Part shown: one piece after another, positions 7,790 to 14,287 of the stretch
Layout of the letters: every line of letters begins with the position of its first letter
Position numbering within the stretch: position 1 is the first letter of the stretch
Assembly: GCA_046262635.1 (NCBI GenBank)
Contig: JBHEMK010000152.1
Coordinates: 1-21,287, forward strand
Direction of reading: 5' to 3'
Source of the DNA: JBHEMK01 sp046262635
Lineage (GTDB): Bacteria > Actinomycetota > Thermoleophilia > Gaiellales > Gaiellaceae
Length of the DNA: 21,287 nt
Translations under genes and position numbers: made by a program
The notes under the pieces: model-generated
What the model saw: the letters and a program-made list of their open reading frames with translations, nothing else
Told to the model about the DNA's origin: nothing
Databases searched by the model: none

Positions 7790-8541
7790 CTAGCTGCCCA
7801 TCCTCTGCATTCCGGCGCCCGCCGGCACGATGCGCGTGAACGTGACGAGGCCGACTCCGCCGAGCGAGATTGCCTGCGACCGCGATGCCGAGCGAGGCGA
7901 AGAACTGGTCGAGATCGATCTCAGCGCTGAAGGGCATGCCGAACATCGTCTCGACGGAGCCGACGATCGCATGGTTGAAGCCGCCGAGTGCGATCAGGAA
8001 TCCGACGAGCCATGCCATGGCGATGCGCGCGCCAGTCGAGCCGGCTGCTCCCTCGAGGAACCACGTCATCAATGTCATCAGCGCCTCCGCGACGAAGCGG
8101 CTGAGAAACGAGCTGAGTAGGGTCGCCTCGGCGATGTGCGGGGCGAGGTTGACGAGCGGCCGGCCCGAGCGTTCCGGCCCAGAGCTCGCCGAGCTTGAGC
8201 CAGCCGCGCACCGTGTTCTCGAGCCCGGCGATCGGCACCAGGAAGTTCTCGGTGAAGAGCTCCGACCTGCCGACGAAGACGAAGACGAACCCGAGGCCGA
8301 AGGCGAGCGCTCCGGCCACCCGGCCGACATCGTCGCCGAAGCGAGGTGAGAACGCGGCGGACGCGAGCCCGAGTGGGATCACGCCGAAGGCGACGTCGAA
8401 GCCGCCACGAGGGCCGTCGACGCGAGTTCGAGCGGCGGGCGTGAAGGACGCCGCCGGCGCTCCGTCTGCATCCGCTGGTAGATCTCGTCCGGGTCGGGTG
8501 CAGCCTGCCGTCGGCTTCTCGTCCGCGGCTAGCGAGGGCAC
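7790..8541 (-). pseudogene. FNT-family (YfdC-like formate/nitrite channel) gene with about four frameshifts
   Basis: A membrane channel of the formate/nitrite transporter family can be read only by switching frames. From GTG 8541 the N-terminus starts in one frame; a +1 shift near 8503-8510 gives PDPDEIYQRMQTE and LELASTALVA. A -1 near 8397-8405 gives FDVAFGVIPLG and FVGRSELFTENFLVPIAGLE. A +1 near 8164-8166 gives NLAPHIAEATLL, MAWLVGFLIALGGFNHAIV and FASLGIAVAGNL. A +1 near 7861-7866 gives GGVGLVTFTRIVPAG, with the stop at 7790. NHAIVGSVETMFG and the GGVGLVTFTR end are family signatures. It begins 5 bases after the SIS gene of the hydrogenase operon, so it was probably the last gene of that transcript. 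True decay or indel errors; the protein as written is not functional. Confidence 0.8.
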
Positions 8542-8546
8542 GCGAT

Positions 8547-9716
8547 TCAGGAGCTGCCGAGCTCGACGAGCTCTCGCAGCACGTGGTAGGCGCTCGCCTG
8601 GGCCTCTTGGATGCGCGGGATGTGCTCGGAGTACGTGACGACGACATGGTCGGCGAGCGCCTCCGCGGCGATGCGGCCGCCGTCGTAACCGACGAAGGCG
8701 ATCGTGCTGAGGCCCCTCCGTCGCGCCTCGGCGAGCGCCTCGACGATGTCGGCGGAGTTTCCGCTAGTCGAGAGCGCGACGGCAACGTCTCCCGGGCGGC
8801 CGTAGGCGATGATCTGGCGCTGGAAGAGAACCTCCGGCCCGATGTCGTTCGCGAGCGCGGTCAGGATCGCCGGGTCCTCGGTGAGATCCAGCGCTCGCCT
8901 GGGCGCCCAGCCCTGGGGCGCACCCCGGAAGTCGGCCACGACGTCCATGGCGTCGGTCGCCGAGCCTCCGTTGCCGAAGGCGAGCAGCTTCCCACCCAGG
9001 TCGAACGCGCGCCGCAGCTCGGCCGCCGCCGCTCCGAGAGTTTCGCGCCCGTCCTCGAGCGTGCGGGCACGAAGCTCGCCGATCTCGCTCGCCTTCATCA
9101 GCACCGAGCGGCAGACGTCGTCAACCACTGCCTCGAGGTCACCGCCGCCGCCCTCGAGGAAGGGGTAGAGGAAGCTCGATGCGCCCGCGCCCCGGGTCGA
9201 GCCGCCCAGATGGTCGAAGAAGACGTGGACGAGCTCCCAGACGAGGTGGTACAGGGTCTCGGCGAGCTCCTGGCGCACGAACGGGTCGTCGCCAGGAGCT
9301 TCGAACTCCCACTCGGCGCCCGCGCTCGCGAAGGCGATCGTGAGGCACCCGCGCTCGCGTGTGAGCGCGACCGCAGCCCGGTCGCCGTCGAAGGCGATCA
9401 CCATGTCGTCCTGCTCGGCGAGCAGGTCGAGCACCGCCGCCGTCCCGCCGCTCTCCGGGGCGATCGCAAGCGCAGGAAGCGCCCGCTTGCCGACGATCAC
9501 GGGGTGGACGAATTCGACGGCGACGTGGTGTGCGTCCGACCGGCCCTGCGGCGAGGAGGCGACGGCGAGGAGCCGCCCGTCGCGGACGAAGCGCTCCGCC
9601 ATGACGCGGCAGAGTCGGGCAATCCGCTCGGCCTCCTCGGTAAAGAAGCGCTCGTTGGCAGTGCTGCGCCGCTCGAGCAGTCGATCCACGTGCCCGGCGG
9701 AAGCGGTCACGGTCAC
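8547..9716 (-). CDS. Tandem SIS-domain protein of the hydrogenase operon
   Basis: A 389-aa protein. The C-terminal half (about 200-389) is a sedoheptulose-7-phosphate-isomerase/DiaA-like SIS domain: LLAFGNGGSATDAMDVVADF (244-263) with the sugar-phosphate loop, VAVALSTSGNSADIVEALAE (311-330), then LSTIAFVGYDGG. The N-terminal half (about 1-170) has the same layout but lacks the loops: LLAVASSPQGRSDAHHVAVEFV (49-70), DDMVIAFDGDRAAVAL (103-118), LTIAFASAG (125-133). It looks like a degenerate duplicate. GTG 9716 overlaps the hypB stop (GTGA), so translation is coupled to hypB. A SIS gene beside hypB recurs in group 1h hydrogenase clusters, to my recollection; its role is unknown. Full-length GmhA is about 190 aa, so this protein equals two units. 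Isomerase activity is not assured. Confidence 0.85.
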   Translation of the reverse strand: MTVTASAGHVDRLLERRSTANERFFTEEAERIARLCRVMAERFVRDGRLLAVASSPQGRSDAHHVAVEFVHPVIVGKRALPALAIAPESGGTAAVLDLLAEQDDMVIAFDGDRAAVALTRERGCLTIAFASAGAEWEFEAPGDDPFVRQELAETLYHLVWELVHVFFDHLGGSTRGAGASSFLYPFLEGGGGDLEAVVDDVCRSVLMKASEIGELRARTLEDGRETLGAAAAELRRAFDLGGKLLAFGNGGSATDAMDVVADFRGAPQGWAPRRALDLTEDPAILTALANDIGPEVLFQRQIIAYGRPGDVAVALSTSGNSADIVEALAEARRRGLSTIAFVGYDGGRIAAEALADHVVVTYSEHIPRIQEAQASAYHVLRELVELGSS

Positions 9717-10393
9717 GCCAGCGCGGCCTCCCGCGAGGCACTCCGGATCAGCCATTCGCGCCATGCTCCGACGCCTTCGCCCGTGCGTGCACTGACGAGC
9801 AGGCGGGGGACGGCGGGATGCACCGCGTCGAGGTTTGCGATGAAGCGCTCGAGGTCGAAGTCGAGATGGGGGAGGAGGTCGATCTTGTTCACGAGCACGA
9901 GATCGCACGCCCGGAACATCAGCGGGTACTTCAGCGGCTTGTCCTCGCCCTCGGTCACCGACGAGGCCATGACGCGAAGGTGCTCGCCGACGCGGAACTC
10001 GGCGGGGCAGACGAGGTTGCCGACGTTCTCGATCACGAGCAGGTCGATCGTCTCCAGGGGCACGGATGGGAGCGCTGAGCGCACCATGTTCGCGTCGAGG
10101 TGGCACTCGCCGCCGAAGCCGGGGTCGGTATTGATCTGCGTGACGGGAACGTGGAGTGACGCAAGCCGATCCGCGTCCAGACTCCCCTGGACATCACCCT
10201 CGAGCACGCCGACCCGCAGGCCGCCGAGGTCGGAGACGACCCGCTCCAGGAGCGACGTCTTGCCGGCCCCCGGCGCGCTCATCAGGTTGACGACCGCGAC
10301 TCCGTGACGGTCGAAGTCTTCCCGGTTCGCACGTGCGATCGTGTCGTTGGCATCGAGGATTCCCTCGACGATCCGTACCTTCGTCCGGTGCAC
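9713..10393 (-). CDS. hypB: Hydrogenase nickel-insertion GTPase HypB
   Basis: A 226-aa SIMIBI-class GTPase that delivers nickel to the hydrogenase large subunit together with HypA. The Walker A loop is SAPGAGKTS (39-47). The metal-binding GTPase-domain motif is at Cys97-His98 in GGECHLDANM, with Cys129 in ENVGNLVCPAEF. The guanine-specificity motif is NKID (169-172). The N-terminus lacks both the CxxCGC high-affinity nickel site and the His-rich stretch seen in some HypB proteins, so it is the minimal form. GTG 10393 has GGAAGGGG about 8 bases upstream. It is preceded by the 35-aa peptide gene (15-base gap) and followed by the SIS gene with a GTGA overlap. Its separation from hypA by nine coding genes is typical of an accessory-rich operon rather than a compact hypABCDEF block. 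Confidence 0.95.
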   Translation of the reverse strand: MHRTKVRIVEGILDANDTIARANREDFDRHGVAVVNLMSAPGAGKTSLLERVVSDLGGLRVGVLEGDVQGSLDADRLASLHVPVTQINTDPGFGGECHLDANMVRSALPSVPLETIDLLVIENVGNLVCPAEFRVGEHLRVMASSVTEGEDKPLKYPLMFRACDLVLVNKIDLLPHLDFDLERFIANLDAVHPAVPRLLVSARTGEGVGAWREWLIRSASREAALA

Positions 10394-10408
10394 GCCTTTT
10401 TCCCCTTC

Positions 10409-10516
10409 CTACATCTTCTCGATTTTCAGGTACCGCCTTAGCGGGCCGCGCTGCAAGACGAGTACCGCGACGAACCCGCTTGCCAGCAGCGCGAGCAGCC
10501 CTCGGCCGACGTTCAT
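10409..10516 (-). CDS. 35-aa single-pass membrane peptide in hydrogenase operon
   Basis: A short gene coding for 35 residues: MNVGRGLLALLASG, continuing through FVAVLVLQRG to the basic tail PLRRYLKIEKM. It has one hydrophobic helix (residues about 6-22) and a positively charged C-terminus, predicting a single transmembrane segment. ATG 10516 overlaps the protease stop as ATGA, and its stop at 10409 lies 15 bases before the hypB start, so it fits precisely between two coupled genes with coding to spare on neither side. The RRYLKIEKM ending matches my memory of the DUF6893 small-protein family of actinobacteria. Possible roles are anchoring or docking the hydrogenase at the membrane; this is inference. 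Confidence 0.75.
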   Translation of the reverse strand: MNVGRGLLALLASGFVAVLVLQRGPLRRYLKIEKM

Positions 10517-11307
10517 GTGTCTCCACCGCCTTTCGGTCGTTCGGTCAGCAACAACTCTTCCACGAGTGCACGGACGGCGGGCAGCGCCTGCTCGACTGCC
10601 GCCTGCACCGGCGCACTCAGCTCGTGCAGCACGTCGTCGCCCGCGTCGGGATCCGCGAGGTGCGCCGGCTGGCAGGCGAGAACGAGCGTGCGGCTTGGAG
10701 TTCCCCCGAGGTCCCGCGCGAGCCGCAGCACGCGCACCGGGTCCATGGCGTGCGTGTCGATGTCCGCGCCGTCGTCGTCGGACGGCGGCTCGATCACCGC
10801 AAGTGTCCCGGGCGCCTCACCGAGCTGCGCCGCGTCGATCAGCAACGCCGACTCGTAGCCGCTCGCGAGCGCGTAGGCGAGGTCGAAGCCGCGGATACCG
10901 TAGTCGACGACGTCGACCCCCTCTGGCATCGGGCCGTCGGCGAGTCTCGTGGCGACTTGGCAGCCGAAGCCGTCGTCCCCGAGGAAGATGTTGCCGATTC
11001 CGGCCACGAGGACGCGCGACAGCGGCTCGACCTCCTCGGGTGCGAAGAACAGGCGGTGGCCGGGGCGCGCCGGGCCCAGGTCGCGCCCGGGATCGTCATG
11101 GGGCGAGACCGCGAGTCGGATACCGCCCTCCATCAGCTCCTCGATGCTCTCGACGACGGCTGTGCGCCCGTCCAGCGCCGCCGAGAGGACGTCACGCCGG
11201 TCGGCCGGGTGCAGGCGCACGCGCGTGCCCCGCCGCACCTCCACCCCGTCAACGGTGACGCTCTCCGGCCCGGGTCGCTCGAGCTCCTCCCAGATCTCCA
11301 CAATCAC
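10513..11307 (-). CDS. Hydrogenase maturation endopeptidase (HupD/HyaD family) with N-terminal extension
   Basis: A 264-aa protein that should cleave the large-subunit tail after nickel insertion. The protease domain starts near residue 97: VLVAGIGNIFLGDDGFG (99-115), with candidate nickel-sensing ligands Asp111, Asp158 in LLIDAAQ and His186 in DTHAMDP; family members use an acidic residue, Asp and His at these places. Typical HupD/HyaD proteases are about 160-190 aa, so residues 1-95 are an extra domain (VRRGTRVRLHP, GRTAVVESIEE, RLAVSPHDDPGRDLG) rich in beta strands, unknown to me. GTG 11307 overlaps the stop of the 319-aa gene (GTGA), and its stop overlaps the start of the 35-aa gene (ATGA). 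Its substrate is surely the adjacent large subunit. Confidence 0.9.
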   Translation of the reverse strand: MIVEIWEELERPGPESVTVDGVEVRRGTRVRLHPADRRDVLSAALDGRTAVVESIEELMEGGIRLAVSPHDDPGRDLGPARPGHRLFFAPEEVEPLSRVLVAGIGNIFLGDDGFGCQVATRLADGPMPEGVDVVDYGIRGFDLAYALASGYESALLIDAAQLGEAPGTLAVIEPPSDDDGADIDTHAMDPVRVLRLARDLGGTPSRTLVLACQPAHLADPDAGDDVLHELSAPVQAAVEQALPAVRALVEELLLTERPKGGGDT

Positions 11308-12263
11308 GGCCCTTCCACGGGCCGGAGTTCGCGGATGACGCCGTGCAGCTGCGCCATCGCCTCCGGCGTCATCGCCTCGGTCCGCTCAAGGATCTCGCGT
11401 GCCCGCGGGTCGCCCGCGCGCAGTTCCCGCTTCTCGTCGTCCGTGAGACCGAGGATGTTCAGGACCAGCAACTGGTCGATCTCACCGCCGTCGAAGAAGT
11501 CGCCGGGGCTCTCCGGGGCGACGCGTGCGTAGTCGGACAGGATGATCGGCGCAGCCAGCATCGTCCGACGTTCCCCTTCCGCGCCGACGAGCACCGGCCA
11601 GAGGCCCTCGCTTCGCAGCGCAGCCGTCGCCGCCCGGAGCGGCTCGGGCGGGTCGACCGACGAGATGAAATCGCCCTCCCGGGCAAAGAGGACGGCATGG
11701 GCCGAGAGGAGCGTACGGCGGGCAGCGCTGTCCCGGTCGGTGCCGGGCCAGGCGCTGTCGTTGGCGATGCGGACGCGGACGCGATACAGCCGTCGGTCGA
11801 GAGGCTCGACGCGCGCCTCCACGTGACCTTCGAGCGACTGCCAGCTTCGTATGAGCGCGCCGCCCTCGACGGTCTCGACGGCGCGTCCCTCCCGTACCGC
11901 GATCGCGGCGCGTCTCGCCCGGCCCGACCGTACGGCGCGCAGCTCGACCGTCCGCTCGGTCGTCTCGTCCCAGGTCAGATACCCCGCGATCTGGTCGACC
12001 GGTTCGAGCCCTTTGCCCCGTGCGGCCTGCCGGCGAACCACGTGGAGGAACCGCACGTCCACATCGAGCACCGGTGAGGCGTCCTCGACCAGGCACTCGA
12101 CCTGCACGACGGATCGATCGGAGCTCGACCGGGCGTAGACGTCCGGATAGATGCCGCCGAACGTCCAGCGCTGCCGGTTTTTGATCGAGGAGCGCCGGTA
12201 GGGCCACAGCACGTGCCCCTCGTACAGCACGGCGTCGGCGAGCTCGCGCACGACCTGCGTCAT
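11304..12263 (-). CDS. Conserved unknown protein of hydrogenase operon (319 aa)
   Basis: I do not recognise a named family. The 319-aa soluble protein begins MTQVVRELADAVLYEGHVLWPYRRSS, then KNRQRWTFGGIYP, and has a beta-rich middle (VVQVECLVEDASPVLDVDVRFLHVV, ERTVELRAVR, RVRVRIAND) and a later segment DFISSVDPPEPLR and PIILSDYARVAPESPGDFFDGGEIDQLLVL. It ends in a helical tail. No cysteine motif, no membrane helix and no signal peptide are seen. ATG 12263 overlaps the DUF6084-like stop (ATGA), and its stop overlaps the protease start (GTGA), so it is translated as part of the hydrogenase operon. Its position before the protease suggests a role in assembling the large subunit; this is inference only. 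Confidence 0.8.
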   Translation of the reverse strand: MTQVVRELADAVLYEGHVLWPYRRSSIKNRQRWTFGGIYPDVYARSSSDRSVVQVECLVEDASPVLDVDVRFLHVVRRQAARGKGLEPVDQIAGYLTWDETTERTVELRAVRSGRARRAAIAVREGRAVETVEGGALIRSWQSLEGHVEARVEPLDRRLYRVRVRIANDSAWPGTDRDSAARRTLLSAHAVLFAREGDFISSVDPPEPLRAATAALRSEGLWPVLVGAEGERRTMLAAPIILSDYARVAPESPGDFFDGGEIDQLLVLNILGLTDDEKRELRAGDPRAREILERTEAMTPEAMAQLHGVIRELRPVEGP

Positions 12264-12913
12264 TCGCGCCCTGCCAACAGGTCTGCGAGCGTCGCCTCCC
12301 AGCTCGGTAGCGCGTGCGACGCACGATAGGACCAAAGCTCGTCGAACGCGTCGCGTTGAAGACGCAGCCACGCGCTGCCGGGAAAGGCGGTTTCGATCGC
12401 CTCCCGCCACACTGCGACCGGGAGCGACGCACGCACCTCGTGCTCCCACGAGACCGGTGCTGCCTGGAGCCTCCCGTCCGCGGCCTCGTAGAAGAGCGTT
12501 CCGCTGAAGAGCAGCTCGACCGGCACGTCGCCGCACTCGAGCGCATTCAGGTACTTCGCCGCGACGACCTCGAAGTCGTACGTTGCCGGAATGTGCAGCG
12601 CGACGTAGGTCTGTCCCGCAAACCGCGGCACCGTCACGGAGACGTTCGTCCACATCAGGCTTCGAAGCGTCTGGCCCCACCGCTCGCGCCCGCCGAAGAG
12701 CTCGAGCAGCCGTTCCTCATCGCCCGGCTCGTAGCTGCGGCGCGTTGCGTCGATGCGCAGCTGGACGTTGAGCGCGACCGAGCGGACCTCGCGTGCGGCC
12801 GCGTCCAGGTGGAGCCGGAAGCAGATGATCGGAACGACGGCATGCACGACCGCGGTGACTTCCTCGACCGCGAACTCGAGCTCCGGGGCCGAAGACGCTG
12901 CGGCCGGAATCAC
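12260..12913 (-). CDS. DUF6084-like protein of hydrogenase operon
   Basis: A 217-aa soluble protein that matches, from memory, the actinobacterial DUF6084 family: FAVEEVTAVVHAVVPIICFRL, LNVQLRIDA, a central ELFGGRERWGQTLRSLMWTNVSVTVPRFAG, YVALHIPATYDFEVVAAKYLNAL, VPVELLFSGTLFYEA, and PVAVWREAIETAFPGSAWLRL. The alternating strands suggest a beta-sandwich; no catalytic motif or metal-binding cluster is apparent. GTG 12913 overlaps the 70-aa gene stop (GTGA), and the end overlaps the 319-aa gene (ATGA). The family is largely found beside group 1h hydrogenases to my recollection, so a hydrogenase-specific assembly or scaffold role is the reasonable guess. The function is unknown. Confidence 0.8.
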   Translation of the reverse strand: MIPAAASSAPELEFAVEEVTAVVHAVVPIICFRLHLDAAAREVRSVALNVQLRIDATRRSYEPGDEERLLELFGGRERWGQTLRSLMWTNVSVTVPRFAGQTYVALHIPATYDFEVVAAKYLNALECGDVPVELLFSGTLFYEAADGRLQAAPVSWEHEVRASLPVAVWREAIETAFPGSAWLRLQRDAFDELWSYRASHALPSWEATLADLLAGRE

Positions 12914-13122
12914 GGCGGCGAGAGGTTCGGCATCCGGGGATCGATCGGCCCGTGCTTGTCCGGATTGATCCCGGTCGAGCGCGCCGCGGTGGAGCGGCCG
13001 TTCTTGAGATGACCGCCAGACTTCTCGTAGTTCCCCGGCGTGTTGCCCTGTTTCACGCCCTCGACGTGCGTTGCGGTGTCGTGCTTCACGTCAGGCTTTC
13101 CCAGCTTGATGTTCGCCATCAT
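12910..13122 (-). CDS. Small basic conserved protein (70 aa) in hydrogenase operon
   Basis: A 70-aa hydrophilic protein (MMANIKLGKPDV, HVEGVKQGNTPGNYEKSGGH, RSTAARSTGINPDKHGPIDP, ending MPNLSPP). It is rich in Gly, Asn, Lys, His and Pro with no hydrophobic core, so it is probably largely disordered. CAGGAGGG lies just upstream. ATG 13122 makes an ATGA overlap with the DUF5947-like stop; the second ATG at 13119 has the better spacing, and either is possible. The stop overlaps the DUF6084-like start as GTGA. I cannot name a family. It could be a binding peptide for one of the assembly factors, or a metal-handling tail given its histidines; neither can be shown here. Confidence 0.75.
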   Translation of the reverse strand: MMANIKLGKPDVKHDTATHVEGVKQGNTPGNYEKSGGHLKNGRSTAARSTGINPDKHGPIDPRMPNLSPP

Positions 13123-13769
13123 GTTCCCTCCTGCGCCCGCTCTTGCAGGCGGTCGAAGAACGCATCGATCTCGCACCACACCTCGGCTCCGCCGGCGAAG
13201 CCCTTCCAGTGGGTCCGCATCACCCCGGCGAGTGCATAGCAGTCGTCAATCGGGACCAGGAAGTGCTCCCGCCGACCGCCGGCCCGGTTGACGAGCAGCG
13301 CCTCCACGTCGTCTTCAAGCCCGAGCAGCACCGGGTTGGCCGCCTCGAGCTCCTGCCAGGCCTCGAGCTCGAGCAGGGACTCGGTGGCTCCCATCGCGCC
13401 CGGATAGACGGCCGCGACGCGGCCGGCGCTGCTCGAGCGGAAGAAGAACGCGAGGTCGACCGGGATCCGGAGCGCCGCCCAATGCCCGTCGTCGAGCCGG
13501 AAGCCGTCGAGGCGGAGGCGGCGCTCCGGCACGAGCCGGTAGTGACCGCCGCCCGCGCCGCGGCGATCGAGCAGGAGCGCGCAGCCCCGGCACGCGCAGA
13601 GGAGGGAGCGCGCATGGACATCGACGACGTGCCGGTGCTCGGCCGCGATCGGCTCGGCGCAGAGCTCGCACCGCTCGACCTGCTCCGCGGGCCCTTCGGA
13701 ACGCGGAGCGGCGGGCCCTGGGGAACGCGGAGCCGCGAGCCGGCGAAGGCGTGACGCCGTGATGCTCAT
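13119..13769 (-). CDS. DUF5947-like protein with N-terminal zinc-ribbon-like motif
   Basis: A 216-aa protein matching, from memory, the DUF5947 family of hydrogenase clusters. After a short Pro/Ala-rich stretch containing an 8-residue repeat (AAPRSPGP then AAPRSEGP), it has CELCAEPI and SLLCACRGCALLL, four or more cysteines spaced like a zinc ribbon or rubredoxin-like metal site. Then follow HYRLVPERRLRLDGF, IPVDLAFFFRSS, VEALLVNRAGG, HFLVPIDDCYALAGVMRTHWKGF and VWCEIDAFFDRL. ATG 13769 overlaps the NifU-like stop (ATGA). The metal site suggests iron or zinc binding; an electron-transfer or Fe-S assembly role is conceivable but unproven. The family is actinobacterial and is seen with group 1h enzymes. 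Confidence 0.82.
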   Translation of the reverse strand: MSITASRLRRLAAPRSPGPAAPRSEGPAEQVERCELCAEPIAAEHRHVVDVHARSLLCACRGCALLLDRRGAGGGHYRLVPERRLRLDGFRLDDGHWAALRIPVDLAFFFRSSSAGRVAAVYPGAMGATESLLELEAWQELEAANPVLLGLEDDVEALLVNRAGGRREHFLVPIDDCYALAGVMRTHWKGFAGGAEVWCEIDAFFDRLQERAQEGT

Positions 13770-14287
13770 CGAGCAAGCTCCGGCAGGCAGGGACCAGGCG
13801 GGGCGGCGAGGGTTCCGATCTGGAGGAGCTCCGGCTCCCGTTGCTCGAGGCCCTCTGCCTCGACCCCCTCGAGCTCGGGCGCCGCCCGCAGGATGGCGGT
13901 CTCGATCGAGTGCTGCAGTGTCACCGCCGAGGATGGACAACCGTCGCAGGTGCCGTTCAGGCGCAGCCGTGCGACCCCGTCTTCAACGCCGAGCAGTTCG
14001 ACATCCCCGCCGTGGGAGCCGAGATACGGCCGCACCTCCTCGAGCGCACGGGCGACGCGCGTCTCGAGATCGACAGGATGCAGGTCGTGAAGGAGCAAGA
14101 GGTGCGAGAGGAGCTCGTCTGCCTCGAGCTCCTCCGAGATGCCGCCTAGTTCGACAACGCGCCGCAGCCCCTCGCCGTAGAGCTCGACGAGCGCCTGGAG
14201 CGCCGCCAGCGCCCGCGGGTCGTCGTCGATTCCGTCGAGGAGCCGCTCCACCCGAGCGACCTGTTCCCGTACGTCGCGGTCTTGCAT
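13766..14287 (-). CDS. NifU-like Fe-S scaffold protein of hydrogenase operon
   Basis: A 173-aa protein. Residues about 75-140 form a NifU C-terminal (Nfu) domain: VRPYLGSHGGDVELLGVEDG, then LRLNGTCDGCPSSAVTLQHSIE with the cluster-binding Cys114-x-x-Cys117. The first 70 residues are a helical extension (VREQVARVERLLDGI, ELLSHLLLLHDLHPVDLETRVARAL) not found in minimal Nfu proteins. ATG 14287 shares its A with the large-subunit TGA (TGATG), so translation is coupled. A dedicated Nfu next to the structural genes fits delivery of [4Fe-4S] clusters to the small subunit or to an electron-transfer partner; alternatively it may itself transfer electrons. The stop overlaps the DUF5947-like gene by ATGA. 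Confidence 0.9.
   Translation of the reverse strand: MQDRDVREQVARVERLLDGIDDDPRALAALQALVELYGEGLRRVVELGGISEELEADELLSHLLLLHDLHPVDLETRVARALEEVRPYLGSHGGDVELLGVEDGVARLRLNGTCDGCPSSAVTLQHSIETAILRAAPELEGVEAEGLEQREPELLQIGTLAAPPGPCLPELAR

Noticed and set aside
8583..10307. 574-codon + frame antisense to hypB and the SIS gene
   Set aside because: It mirrors the codon structure of the real minus-strand genes, which have clear motifs. Its translation is a typical charged shadow.
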